NCBI RefSeq assembly: GCF_000724625.1
Contig: NZ_CP007139.1
Coordinates: 558,001 to 622,000, forward strand
Length of the DNA: 64,000 bases
Source: Fimbriimonas ginsengisoli Gsoil 348
GTDB lineage: Bacteria; Armatimonadota; Fimbriimonadia; Fimbriimonadales; Fimbriimonadaceae
Direction: 5' to 3'
Of this stretch, positions 16,741 through 24,600 are shown piece after piece. The notes beneath the pieces were generated by a model. The model was not told the origin of the DNA. It did no database searches and saw only the letters and a list, made by a program, of their open reading frames with translations. Position numbers and translations under genes: made by a program. Within the stretch, counting starts at the first letter, position 1. Each line of letters starts with the position of its first letter.

Positions 16741-17085
16741 ATGTCGAAGCTTGTTTCTCGGGCGCTAGGTAGAAAAGCGGCAAAGCACGCGCACCGTCGC
16801 GGCTGGCTGGATGTCCGCCTCGGAATTCGATTGCTTCGCGACAACCGGATCGGAGCGGGAACGAAGCTGCTGGCGTTGGCCCTAGGAGTCGGCGCAACTC
16901 TCGTTCTCTTAGCACTAGAGGTACCCCTCGAAGCAATCGTCACCGCCATCATGCCGCTACTGATCGGCTTCGACATCGCAATCGACGGCATCGAGATGGT
17001 GGCACTACCACTAATCTTCGGAGCGATCCTCCTAACCCACCTCGCCCCAAAACCTATCGTAGAAGCCGCTCGACTTGGTGCGTAA
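16741..17085 (+). CDS. small hypothetical membrane protein
   Basis: 114 residues with a basic N-terminus (RALGRKAAKHAHRRGWLDVR) followed by two hydrophobic segments (LLALALGVGATLVLLAL; MVALPLIFGAILLTHLA). It resembles small cytoplasmic-membrane proteins with no assigned role, and I do not recognise a family. The basic head would face the cytoplasm. There is no clear Shine-Dalgarno sequence apart from GTGGA just before the ATG. It lies 52 bp after DUF4838 and may share its transcript. A degenerate copy of the GATCCCTCC repeat follows. Confidence 0.6.
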   Translation: MSKLVSRALGRKAAKHAHRRGWLDVRLGIRLLRDNRIGAGTKLLALALGVGATLVLLALEVPLEAIVTAIMPLLIGFDIAIDGIEMVALPLIFGAILLTHLAPKPIVEAARLGA

Positions 17086-17095
17086 CCCTGAAAGC

Positions 17096-17137
17096 GATCC
17101 CTCCAGACGCGCCGTTTGGCAGGGTCCGACCGTCGGC
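17096..17137. repeat. partial copy of the GATCCCTCC inverted-end element
   Basis: GATCCCTCCAGACGCGCCGT, then TTGGCAGGGTCCGACCGTCGG, matches the left end of the elements at 6160 and 19199 with two changes. The right end is missing; the next bases (CCTTTGCGCCTCCGCGCCTTTGCG, 17160 on) are low complexity. It is a decayed or truncated copy. Confidence 0.55.
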
Positions 17138-17221
17138 ATGGCCTCTCAGGCCTTCCCTCCTTTGCGCCTCCGCGCCTTTGCGTGACCCTCCCCGCCCTCC
17201 CGACCACGTAAAATCGAATAG

Positions 17222-17947
17222 ATGGCCGGACGCAAGATTTCCCCCGCCGAGCCGGTCACCGAATTGCGACGGATCCCGATTCGGGAGAACGGGGAGCCGC
17301 TCGTCGATTTCCTCGAGCTTTGCCCGGAGCTTCGCCTCGACCGCCCGCGCTTTACCTACCGCCGCGAGACCGTGATGAGAAAAGAAGTGGCGGAGCGGCT
17401 TTGCCGCGCGAACGAAGCCCTCATGCGGAACGGCCTCCGAATCCAGGTGATCGAGGGATGGCGGGCGCCGTTGATCCAGCGCCGTATGTATGGCGCCGTT
17501 TGGAAGCAATTCAAAGACCTGTATCCCGACCGGACCGACGCCAGCCTCACCCGCATCGTCAACCGGTACTCGGCCCCAATGAATCTACGCGTACCGCCTC
17601 CCCATACCACCGGAGGCGCGATGGACGTTACTCTGACCGATCTAAAGGGACGTCCTCTCGACGTTCACTCGCCATTCGATTGGCTGGATCCTCGCGGATT
17701 CGCCTTCGACGCCGAGGGCATCTCCGATCGCGCGCGGAAAAACCGCGACCTACTGAGAGAAGCGATGACCGGCGCCGGACTCACGAATTACCCCAGCGAG
17801 TATTGGCACTGGAGTTATGGCGACCAGGGTTGGGCGTACCGCGGCGGCCATCCGTTCGCGTTGTACGGCGCGATTGAGCCGCCCGGCTGGACGCCCGACC
17901 CAAAGGACGTCACCGACGAGCCTTTAGAGTTCGTTTCGGATCTCTAG
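17222..17947 (+). CDS. D-alanyl-D-alanine dipeptidase (VanX/DdpX-like, peptidase M15D)
   Basis: 241 residues. The zinc site is visible: PHTTGGAMDVTL (His and Asp ligands of the SxHxxGxAxD pattern, with Thr in place of Ser) and SEYWHWSYGD (catalytic Glu and third ligand His). An upstream arginine in IEGWRAPLIQRR matches the transition-state-stabilising Arg of VanX. It hydrolyses D-Ala-D-Ala, either for peptidoglycan turnover or starvation use. No vanH, vanA or sensor genes adjoin it, so vancomycin resistance is not implied. No signal peptide is visible, consistent with cytosolic VanX. Confidence 0.88.
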   Translation: MAGRKISPAEPVTELRRIPIRENGEPLVDFLELCPELRLDRPRFTYRRETVMRKEVAERLCRANEALMRNGLRIQVIEGWRAPLIQRRMYGAVWKQFKDLYPDRTDASLTRIVNRYSAPMNLRVPPPHTTGGAMDVTLTDLKGRPLDVHSPFDWLDPRGFAFDAEGISDRARKNRDLLREAMTGAGLTNYPSEYWHWSYGDQGWAYRGGHPFALYGAIEPPGWTPDPKDVTDEPLEFVSDL

Positions 17948-18043
17948 TATTTCGCGGAACAAAAAGGCTTGCCCTCGCGTCAACGGACGCACTGGATTCC
18001 CCGAGGGCAATCGTCGGGGGATTCCCAGGTCTGGGATAAGAAG

Positions 18044-19156
18044 ATGGCTAGACGGTCTTATGAGATCGCGCACGTGTTGATGACGGGAGAACCTGTCGGC
18101 GGTGTCTGGGGGTTTTCGCTCGATCTGGCTCGCGGATTGGCCGTTCACGGAGTCCGCACCACTCTGGCGACGATGGGCCATTCCCCTACCACGAGCCAGG
18201 TCGAGGAAGCCCAGGGCGTACCGGGGCTGGAGTTGCACCATACCGAGTCGAGGCCCGACACAGAAGCGGCGGCCCAATGGTTGCTAGCCCTTGCCGATCG
18301 GGTTCGCCCGGACGTCGTTCACCTCAACGGCTTCGCACACACTTCGTTGCCCTGGAACGTACCAAGTTTGGTCGTGGCGCACGGAGACGCCGTTTCGAGG
18401 CGGCTTGCGGTGCGACCCGGCCTCGCCATCACGCCCGATCTCCACGAATACAAGCAACAGGTTCAGCGCGGCTTGTCATCGGCCAGTATGGTCGTTTCTT
18501 CCACCCTCGCCGGATTGGCCGATCTGCAACGGAACTATGAGGTGGCGCCCCCCTCGCGAGCCATCCCGATCGGCAAATCTCGCTCGGAGCCGCTCGGTGC
18601 CAGAAAGCGGCCGCTGGTTCTCTCCGCCGCTCGCTGTTGGGACGAATCGAAAAATCTGAACGTTCTTCAGCAGGCGGCCCGACAGGTGGAATGGGCGGTT
18701 TACGTCGCGGGCGACCTGCCGCAGGATCGACAGCCGAGAATGCAGGAAGTTAACTTTCTGGGTCGGCTCTGTCCCGGCGCATTAAGCGCCTGGTTTTCGC
18801 GGGCGTCCCTCTATGCCTTACCGGCCAAGTACGACCCGGACGGCTTGTCGGCCTTAGAGGCCGCGCTGGCAGGATGCGCGCTGGTACTCGCCGACATCCC
18901 CTCGTTACGCGAATTGTGGAATGGCGTTGCCATCTTTGCCCCCGCTGACGACTCCGCGGCTTTCGCCGCGGCGATCCAACAATTCTCGGAAGACCCCATT
19001 CGGCGATTCGACTTTGCCGGTCGAGCGCTGGAGCGAGCGCAGCGATATAGCGTCCCTGCCATGGCATGCGATTACCTATTCGCTTACCAAGACCTAAAAC
19101 AGGCCGTCGGCCTAGACCTCGCCTCCGCCGCCCACCCGGGAGTCTCCCTCCTCTAA
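18044..19156 (+). CDS. glycosyltransferase family 4-like protein
   Basis: 370 residues from ATG 18044, chosen because the fold begins at once (YEIAHVLMTGEPVGGVWGFS); an in-frame start at 17969 would add 25 residues of repeat-like, low-quality sequence. The C-terminal domain holds KYDPDGLSALEAALAGCALV, matching the nucleotide-sugar-binding E-x7-E loop of GT4 enzymes. The N-terminal Rossmann half carries RPDVVHLNGFAH. It likely adds a sugar to a lipid, polymer or small molecule in the cytoplasm. Both substrates are unknown and no other polysaccharide gene flanks it. Confidence 0.8.
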   Translation: MARRSYEIAHVLMTGEPVGGVWGFSLDLARGLAVHGVRTTLATMGHSPTTSQVEEAQGVPGLELHHTESRPDTEAAAQWLLALADRVRPDVVHLNGFAHTSLPWNVPSLVVAHGDAVSRRLAVRPGLAITPDLHEYKQQVQRGLSSASMVVSSTLAGLADLQRNYEVAPPSRAIPIGKSRSEPLGARKRPLVLSAARCWDESKNLNVLQQAARQVEWAVYVAGDLPQDRQPRMQEVNFLGRLCPGALSAWFSRASLYALPAKYDPDGLSALEAALAGCALVLADIPSLRELWNGVAIFAPADDSAAFAAAIQQFSEDPIRRFDFAGRALERAQRYSVPAMACDYLFAYQDLKQAVGLDLASAAHPGVSLL

Positions 19157-19165
19157 AGTATCTAA

Positions 19166-19190
19166 CGTAGCATCCGCTCCCCGCCGATGA
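19166..19190 (+). repeat. GTAGC-type hairpin repeat (degenerate)
   Basis: CGTAGCATCCGCT, CCC, CGCCGATGA. One stem mismatch relative to the copy within 4697-4856. It stands directly before the 120-bp inverted-end element. Confidence 0.5.
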
Positions 19191-19198
19191 GCAAGCCC

Positions 19199-19318
19199 GA
19201 TCCCTCCCGACGCGCCGTCGGGAGGGTCCCGCGCAAGCGGGGCTTCCCATCCGGGAAGCATGTAGGGGATTGCCCGACCAATGGTCGGACCCTGCCCGAC
19301 GGCGCGTCGGGAGGGATC
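19199..19318. repeat. 120-bp element with perfect 24-bp terminal inverted repeats
   Basis: Positions 19199-19222 and 19295-19318 are exact reverse complements (GATCCCTCCCGACGCGCCGT then CGGG). Inside are two further hairpins: GCTTCCC-ATCC-GGGAAGC and CCGACC-AAT-GGTCGG. It is non-coding. Nested symmetry and near-constant length with the copy at 6160-6278 suggest a MITE-like or REP-like element mobilised or copied by something outside the window. Confidence 0.8.
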
Positions 19319-19351
19319 AGCAACAACGCAGCATCAGCTGCGTTGTTGCTG
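19318..19351. terminator. 15-bp perfect hairpin between convergent genes
   Basis: CAGCAACAACGCAGC, loop ATCA, GCTGCGTTGTTGCTG: all 15 pairs match. It lies between the glycosyltransferase (+) and thioredoxin (-). On the plus strand it is followed by CGTTTTG, a short T run, so it may terminate glycosyltransferase transcripts. The minus side has no T run. Confidence 0.5.
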
Positions 19352-19363
19352 CGTTTTGCGAAA

Positions 19364-19687
19364 TCAGAGGTTCTTTTTGAGTCGCGAGACGATCGCCGCC
19401 TTGGGCATGGCGCCGATGACCGTGTCTACGACTTTGCCGTCTTTGAGGAACGTCAGGTTGGGAATTCCTTGGACGCCGTAGCGCATGGCAACGTCGGGAG
19501 ATTCGTCGACGTTGACCTTAAGGAACGTCGCCTTACCGGCGAACTCTTGCGCGGCCGCCTCGAGTTCCGGCTCCATCCGGCGGCAAGGGCCGCACCAGGG
19601 GGCGGAGAAATCCACTAGCACCAAACCCTCGGCTTGCAGGGCCTTCTGGTCGAACTCCGATTGCTTAACTTCGATCACTGAACTCAT
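19364..19687 (-). CDS. trxA: thioredoxin
   Basis: 107 residues, normal length. The active site is WCGPCRRMEP with the redox-active Cys-Gly-Pro-Cys, preceded by VLVDFSAP. The cis-proline loop GVQGIPNLTFLKDGK and the C-terminal helix complete the fold. It reduces disulfides in cytosolic proteins. It is transcribed from a recognisable promoter at 19707-19735, divergent from the ArsR/SUF genes, which hints at shared redox or metal control. Confidence 0.96.
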   Translation of the reverse strand: MSSVIEVKQSEFDQKALQAEGLVLVDFSAPWCGPCRRMEPELEAAAQEFAGKATFLKVNVDESPDVAMRYGVQGIPNLTFLKDGKVVDTVIGAMPKAAIVSRLKKNL

Positions 19688-19706
19688 CGCTGTACCTCGA
19701 TCTATA

Positions 19707-19735
19707 ATGATACCGTCGGTTCCTCAAATAGTCAA
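19707..19735 (-). promoter_or_regulatory. sigma70-type promoter for thioredoxin
   Basis: On the minus strand: -35 TTGACT, 17-bp spacer, -10 TATCAT, about 20 bp before the start codon. The -10 region reads GTATCATT on this strand, and the same 8-mer recurs on the plus strand at 19762-19769, making an 8-bp inverted pair across the divergent gap. Confidence 0.7.
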
Positions 19736-19784
19736 GCGTCCATTTGACAATCGTTCTTGGAGTATCATTTCGTCAGTGGCACGG

Positions 19785-20087
19785 ATGACGGTTGAGAATC
19801 GAGCCCGGATCTTCGCAGCCCTCGCGGACCCAACGAGGTTGAAGCTGGTCGAGATGCTCGCCCAAGAAGAGGAGCTATGCGGAATCCACATCGCTCAGCG
19901 GGCGGGAATCAGCATGGCTCTGCTCAGCCACCACTGGAAAGTGCTTGCCGATGCCGGCCTCGTGGTGCGGGAGCGACGTGGCCAACGCCAGTACTGCCGA
20001 GTCGACCGGGACATCCTCGCGGAAGCGTTCGAGCACGTGTGGCCCCAGCGCCGCATCCGGTCATCGCTGTTCGGCCAGGTCCGATAA
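19785..20087 (+). CDS. ArsR-family winged-helix transcriptional regulator upstream of the suf genes
   Basis: 100 residues from ATG 19785 (an in-frame GTG at 19776 is possible). The HTH is clear: LADPTRLKLVEMLAQEEELC, then ISMALLSHHWKVLADAGLVV as recognition helix and wing. Two cysteines (ELCGIH and QYCRVD) could bind metal, thiol or a cluster. Because sufC starts 119 bp downstream, it probably regulates the SUF operon and possibly thioredoxin, an inferred counterpart of SufR. Inverted TTGAC/GTCAA half-sites occur both before this gene and before sufC. Confidence 0.85.
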   Translation: MTVENRARIFAALADPTRLKLVEMLAQEEELCGIHIAQRAGISMALLSHHWKVLADAGLVVRERRGQRQYCRVDRDILAEAFEHVWPQRRIRSSLFGQVR

Positions 20088-20096
20088 GTGCGGCGT

Positions 20097-20116
20097 ACTT
20101 GACGGAAAGGTCAAGT
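20097..20116. promoter_or_regulatory. palindrome ACTTGAC-GGAAAG-GTCAAGT upstream of sufC, candidate operator
   Basis: Perfect 7-bp inverted repeat, 10 bp after the ArsR-family stop codon and about 90 bp before sufC. It overlaps TTGACG, a possible -35 whose partner -10 would be CACAAT at 20124 (19-bp spacer, loose). Outward-facing GTCAA/TTGAC half-sites are also found at 19731 and 19744. It is a plausible binding site for the ArsR-family protein. Confidence 0.45.
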
Positions 20117-20206
20117 TTCCGGCCACAATGTCGTAGGAATGAGAAAGGGTCCGTCCGTCTCATCTTTTCCCGTTGCCTCCTTCTCCCGGGCCCTTAACCA
20201 CCCACT

Positions 20207-20965
20207 ATGCTAGAGATTAAAGACCTGCATGCCCGAATCGAGGATAAAGAGATCCTTCGTGGCATCGATTTAACTGTTAATGCGGGCGAAGTGCACGCAA
20301 TCATGGGCCCGAACGGGTCCGGCAAGAGCACCTTGGCCAGCATCGTCGCAGGCAAAAAAGAATACGAGGTCACCAAGGGATCGATCGAGCTCGACGGCAA
20401 AGACCTCCTCGACATGGACCCCGAAGAGCGGGCGGCCGAAGGGGTTTTCCTCGCCTTCCAGTATCCGGTCGAGATTCCGGGCGTCTCCAATACCTATTTC
20501 CTCCGCGCCGCGCTCAATGCGATCCGGAAGCACAATGGGCAGCCTGAGCTCTCTATGAGCGAGTTCATGAAGCACATCCGCGCGAAAGCGCAGTTGATGG
20601 AGCTCGACTCGACAATGCTGTCTCGCGCGGTCAACGAAGGATTTTCCGGCGGGGAAAAGAAGCGAAACGAAATCTTTCAAATGGCCGTTTTAGAGCCGAA
20701 GCTCTGCGTGCTCGACGAGACCGATTCCGGCCTCGACATCGACGCCCTGAAAATCGTGGCAAACGGCGTTAACGCCTTGCGCGGTCCAGAGCGAAGCGTC
20801 GTCGTGGTCACCCACTACCAGCGCCTTCTCAACTACATCGTTCCGGATTTCGTCCACGTTCTGATGGGCGGACGGATCGTCAAATCGGGCGGGCGAGAGC
20901 TAGCGTTGGAGCTGGAGGAGAAGGGGTACGGCTTTATCGAGGAGGAGGTAGCGGCCCGGGCGTGA
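20207..20965 (+). CDS. sufC: Fe-S cluster assembly ATPase SufC
   Basis: 252 residues, standard for SufC. Walker A GPNGSGKST, the SufC-specific signature FSGGEKKRNEI, Walker B LCVLDETDSGLD and switch THYQRLL are all present. AFQYPVEIPG is the family Q-loop. SufC is a soluble ABC ATPase that binds SufB/SufD and drives the scaffold's conformational change. It heads the SUF operon here, with sufD 29 bp downstream; the usual sufB is not between them or upstream. Confidence 0.97.
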   Translation: MLEIKDLHARIEDKEILRGIDLTVNAGEVHAIMGPNGSGKSTLASIVAGKKEYEVTKGSIELDGKDLLDMDPEERAAEGVFLAFQYPVEIPGVSNTYFLRAALNAIRKHNGQPELSMSEFMKHIRAKAQLMELDSTMLSRAVNEGFSGGEKKRNEIFQMAVLEPKLCVLDETDSGLDIDALKIVANGVNALRGPERSVVVVTHYQRLLNYIVPDFVHVLMGGRIVKSGGRELALELEEKGYGFIEEEVAARA

Positions 20966-20994
20966 CCTGAAGTCGACTCGCCCTCACTGCTCCC

Positions 20995-22353
20995 ATGCTG
21001 CAAGCCACCATCGCAATGCCCCGTCCTTCACTGTTTGAGAATTACGCGCTGATCAAGGATCTCTTGGCCACTTTCGGTCCGGAGTCCCTGTCCGTCATGC
21101 GCAATCGCGCCTTCGAAGAGTTTCAGATGGCGGGGATTCCCACCCAGAAGGACGAGGAATTCAAGTACGTCTCGTTACGCGTCTTAGATGAAGGCGGCTT
21201 CCAGCCCGCATACGGCGCCACCGTCGACCGTCACACCCTCGAACAAACTTCCCTCGGAAAGATCGACGCCTTCACCGTCGCGTTTATCAATGGCCAATAC
21301 GCGCCGGAGCTTTCCACCGCGCACGCATTGCCAAAGGGTGTCTTCGTCGGCTCGCTGCAGGATGCGTTCGGAATCTATCCCGAGGAAGTCGAAAAGCACC
21401 TAGGGAAGATTGCGACGCTAGAAGGCCGGCTCGGCTCGTCGAACGACGAGCGGTTCGTCCACCTGAATACTGCCTACCTCGGGGAGGGCGCCGTCGTGTT
21501 CGTTCCGAAGGGAACGACGCTGGAGCGTCCGGTCCATGTCCTCTATCTGACCCAAGCCGACCACGGCCCACTGGTCAGCCACCCGCGGACCCTCATCGTC
21601 GTCGAGGCGAATTCGGAAGCAAAGATCCTCGAGAGCTACCTTGGCCTGGATGGCGTCTATTTCACGAACTCGGTCACCGAGGTTTGGCTCGGCGACGACG
21701 CAATCCTGGAGCACAACCGATTCCAGCAGGAGACCGACGATGCGGTCCACATCTCCAATCTGTCGGTCCACCAGGAGGGAAACTCGACCTATACGTCGAA
21801 CGTGGCGAACTTCGGCGGCAAAATCGTCCGCAACGATCTGAACGTCTGGCTGAACGGCGAGCACACGGAGACGTGGTTAAACGGGGCGAGCCTGGGAACC
21901 GGCGAGCAGGTGGTCGACAACCACACTCGCATCGACCACGCCAAGCCGAACTGCAACTCGTTCGAAGTGTACAAAGCGATCTTGCGGGACCGCTCGGTGG
22001 GCGTGTTCAACGGCAAGATCTTCGTCTACGAAGACGCCCAGAAGACCGACGCGAAGCAGACGAACAAGGCGATCCTCCTTTCCCCCACCGCGACCTTCAA
22101 CACCAAGCCTCAGCTCGAGATCTTTGCCGACGACGTGAAGTGTACGCACGGCGCGACGATCGGGCAGCTTCGAGAGGACGCCCTCTTCTATCTGCGAGCT
22201 CGCGGCGTTCCGAAGGCGCAGGCGGAGGCGATGCTGGTCTACGCCTTTGCGGCGGAAGTCTTGGAAAAAATCACTATTTCCGATGCCCGAGAGGCGCTGG
22301 AGAAGGTCCTATACGCTAAATTATCCGAGTCGGAGGAGCTTCCGGCCGAGTAG
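20995..22353 (+). CDS. sufD: Fe-S cluster assembly protein SufD
   Basis: 452 residues. The C-terminal core has LEIFADDVKCTHGATIGQL and EDALFYLRARGV, which match SufD (CSHGATVG...) rather than SufB. The middle is the beta-helix (LGEGAVVFVPKGTTLERPVH). SufD pairs with SufB and SufC in the SufBC2D scaffold and is linked to iron entry. Start alternatives are ATG 20995 and 21016. Since sufB is not in this cluster, it must be elsewhere, or this protein serves with SufC alone; the sequence does not decide. Confidence 0.92.
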   Translation: MLQATIAMPRPSLFENYALIKDLLATFGPESLSVMRNRAFEEFQMAGIPTQKDEEFKYVSLRVLDEGGFQPAYGATVDRHTLEQTSLGKIDAFTVAFINGQYAPELSTAHALPKGVFVGSLQDAFGIYPEEVEKHLGKIATLEGRLGSSNDERFVHLNTAYLGEGAVVFVPKGTTLERPVHVLYLTQADHGPLVSHPRTLIVVEANSEAKILESYLGLDGVYFTNSVTEVWLGDDAILEHNRFQQETDDAVHISNLSVHQEGNSTYTSNVANFGGKIVRNDLNVWLNGEHTETWLNGASLGTGEQVVDNHTRIDHAKPNCNSFEVYKAILRDRSVGVFNGKIFVYEDAQKTDAKQTNKAILLSPTATFNTKPQLEIFADDVKCTHGATIGQLREDALFYLRARGVPKAQAEAMLVYAFAAEVLEKITISDAREALEKVLYAKLSESEELPAE

Positions 22354-22361
22354 AAATAAGC

Positions 22362-22811
22362 ATGAGTGCTCTCGTCGCCAGTCAGCTTGAGTCTCTCCTT
22401 GGGGCGTTTCCGCTTCAATCGATGATGACCGAGCTCGTGCCGAGCGGGCCGAAGGCAGGCGAGCCGGCTTTGGTTGCCGGAGCGATGGCGGAATCCGTTC
22501 CCCCGCCCTTGCAAGCGGCAATTTGGCTGTATGTCGACGACCTAAATCGGTCGCATAATGTTTCTCAAGGTATAGAATCTGAGGAAGGCGCTTTCTGGCA
22601 CGGCATCATGCACCGCCGGGAAGGGGACTTCTCCAACGCAAAATATTGGTTTCGCCGAGCGGGCTCATTGCCGACCCGACTTGGCCTCGACCCCACTGCC
22701 CTCACCGACGAGGTCGCGAGTCACTTTCGTGACAACCCACCCCACCTCGTCGACGCGCAACGGCGGGAGTGGATCATGCTCGTCGAGCATTGCGCCAGGC
22801 AAGCCGAATGA
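22362..22811 (+). CDS. conserved hypothetical protein in the suf operon
   Basis: 149 residues, soluble, no signal peptide. The core AFWHGIMHRREGDFSNAKYW followed by FRRAG is a motif I have seen in uncharacterised proteins of Planctomycetota and Verrucomicrobiota, but I know no function for it. LQAAIWLYVDDLNRSH precedes it. His, Arg, Glu and Asp in the HxxxHRREGD stretch could form a polar or metal site. It starts 8 bp after sufD and overlaps the next gene at ATGA, so translational coupling within the operon is likely. Confidence 0.75.
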   Translation: MSALVASQLESLLGAFPLQSMMTELVPSGPKAGEPALVAGAMAESVPPPLQAAIWLYVDDLNRSHNVSQGIESEEGAFWHGIMHRREGDFSNAKYWFRRAGSLPTRLGLDPTALTDEVASHFRDNPPHLVDAQRREWIMLVEHCARQAE

Positions 22812-23305
22812 AACCGACCGCCGTCCTTCTCTGTGGACTTCCCTATTCGGGCAAAACCGCCCTCGCCACCTCCCTCGCTCTTGAAGGCTACGTCATTATT
22901 TCACTTAATGAAATAAACCGCGCCCGCGGACTCGGCCTCCACGGCAACTCCGTCCCCGGCGGAGAGTGGCTCGAGACCCACCGCATCGCCAACGAACGGA
23001 TGCGCGAGTTCTTGGCCCAGGGCCGGAACGTCGTGTGGGACGATACAAATTACGCTGCCTGGATACGCGATCCGGTCTTTGATGCCGCCTTGGACGCGGG
23101 CGCCGAGCCGGTTTGGGTTTGGGTGGACACCCCGATCGACGAGATCCGGAGGCGGGCCGACGGCCGGTACCCAACCGAGGACTTGGAAAAGTTGATTCGC
23201 GATTTCGAAAAGCCTTGCTGTGCGATCCGTTTAGACGGCAAACAGCCGATCGATGTGGCGCTGCAGCCGCTTCGGCGGGCGATGGGTAAGGGAGTGCTTG
23301 GATGA
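22808..23305 (+). CDS. small P-loop kinase/ATPase (AAA_33-type)
   Basis: 165 residues beginning with a Walker A loop, LLCGLPYSGKTALAT. A Walker B-like NVVWDDTNYAAW, an R-rich lid (EIRRRADGRYPTEDL) and the spacing fit the AAA_33 group of small nucleotide kinases/ATPases, which includes polynucleotide- and metabolite-kinase relatives. The substrate is unknown. The start at 22808 overlaps the previous stop (ATGA) and its own stop overlaps the sufS start (ATGA), so it is embedded in the SUF transcript. A direct role in Fe-S assembly is inference from position only. Confidence 0.75.
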   Translation: MKPTAVLLCGLPYSGKTALATSLALEGYVIISLNEINRARGLGLHGNSVPGGEWLETHRIANERMREFLAQGRNVVWDDTNYAAWIRDPVFDAALDAGAEPVWVWVDTPIDEIRRRADGRYPTEDLEKLIRDFEKPCCAIRLDGKQPIDVALQPLRRAMGKGVLG

Positions 23306-24600
23306 CGGCGCTCGAGGGAAAGGTCGATCTGTCGGTACGACGCGCCGACTTCCCGATTCTGGCCACCGAAGCCAACGGCCATCCCCTCGCCTATCTCGAC
23401 AACGCGGCCACTTCCCAAAAGCCGCAGTACGTGCTTGACGTGCTCGACAAATACTGGACCGGCGAAAACGCCAACGTCCACCGCGGCGTGCATTACCTCA
23501 GCCAGCGCGCCACCCGGCACTTCGACGATTCGCGCGAAAAGGTCCGCGTACTCCTCAACGCCGCCTCCACCAAGGAAGTGATCCTGACCAAGGGATGCAC
23601 GGAAGGAATCAACCTGGTAGCTACGTGCCTTACCGGCCCTAGTCCGTACCGCCTAAGAGAAGGAGACGAGATTCTCGTCTCGACGATGGAGCACCACTCC
23701 AATATCGTTCCGTGGCAACTCGCCGCCGAACGGGTGGGCGCTTCAGTTAATCCGATCCCAATCACCGATGCCGGCGAAATCGACCTGGATGCCTATGCGC
23801 ACATGCTGGCTTCCGGGAGAGTAAAGGTGGTTGGAGTCGTTCATATCAGCAACTCCCTGGGGACGATCAACCCGGTAAAGGAGATTGCGCGTATGGCCCA
23901 CGAGGCCGGCGCCCTTGTCCTGGTAGACGGAGCGCAAGCCGGACCGCATTCCCTGATCGACGTCCTGGATCTCGACGCGGACTTCTACACCCTGAGCTGC
24001 CATAAGATTTACGCTCCGACCGGAGTAGGCGTGCTGTACGGCAAGCAGCATTTGATGGAGGCCTTGCCCCCTTACCACGGCGGCGGCGACATGATCCGCA
24101 CGGTGGCGTTCGAAGGAACCACCTACGCCGACCTGCCGGCCAAGTACGAGGCGGGGACACCGAACGTTGCAGGCGTCATCGGCCTGGGCGCGGCGATCGA
24201 CTACATCGCAAGCGTAGGGCGCGAGGCGCAAGGTGCGGAGGGAGGACTGCGTTCTAATTTAGCGGCGGCATTTGGGGCGATTCACGAGCAAGAAATCGGG
24301 CTCGCTCGATACGCGACCGAGCGGTTGCTGGAAATTCCTGGATTGCGCATTACCGGCACCGCTACCGAAAAGGCGGGGATCGTGTCGTTCGTTTTGGCAC
24401 GGGCCCACCCGCACGATATCGGCACCATCCTCGATCAAGAGGGGATCGCGATTCGCGCTGGCCACCATTGCTGCATGCCGCTGATGAAGCGGCTCGGCGT
24501 CCCGGCAACCGCCCGCGCTTCATTTGCGTTCTATAACACGTACGAAGAGGCCGATCGACTCGTAGAAGCAGTTGGAAAGGTCCATGCGATGTTCGAATGA
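23302..24600 (+). CDS. sufS: cysteine desulfurase SufS
   Basis: 432 residues. The PLP lysine is in SCHKIYAPTGVG and the aspartate/His pair in LVDGAQAGPHS and TMEHHSNIVPW. The catalytic cysteine is in IRAGHHCCMPLM; family members have HHCAQP, so this has two adjacent Cys. YLDNAATSQKP is the N-terminal signature. It takes sulfur from cysteine and passes it to SufU and the SufB/C/D scaffold. Group II (SufS-type) rather than IscS by the short active-site loop. Overlaps neighbours on both sides at ATGA. Confidence 0.95.
   Translation: MTALEGKVDLSVRRADFPILATEANGHPLAYLDNAATSQKPQYVLDVLDKYWTGENANVHRGVHYLSQRATRHFDDSREKVRVLLNAASTKEVILTKGCTEGINLVATCLTGPSPYRLREGDEILVSTMEHHSNIVPWQLAAERVGASVNPIPITDAGEIDLDAYAHMLASGRVKVVGVVHISNSLGTINPVKEIARMAHEAGALVLVDGAQAGPHSLIDVLDLDADFYTLSCHKIYAPTGVGVLYGKQHLMEALPPYHGGGDMIRTVAFEGTTYADLPAKYEAGTPNVAGVIGLGAAIDYIASVGREAQGAEGGLRSNLAAAFGAIHEQEIGLARYATERLLEIPGLRITGTATEKAGIVSFVLARAHPHDIGTILDQEGIAIRAGHHCCMPLMKRLGVPATARASFAFYNTYEEADRLVEAVGKVHAMFE

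Noticed and set aside
17222-17947. Vancomycin-resistance cluster around the VanX-like gene
   Set aside because: No vanH, vanA/ligase or two-component genes adjoin, so only a dipeptidase role in wall turnover is supported.
19744-19768. TTGACA followed by TATCAT as a plus-strand promoter for the ArsR gene
   Set aside because: The spacer is only 13 bp, too short for sigma70. The minus-strand promoter at 19707-19735 (17-bp spacer) is the convincing one.
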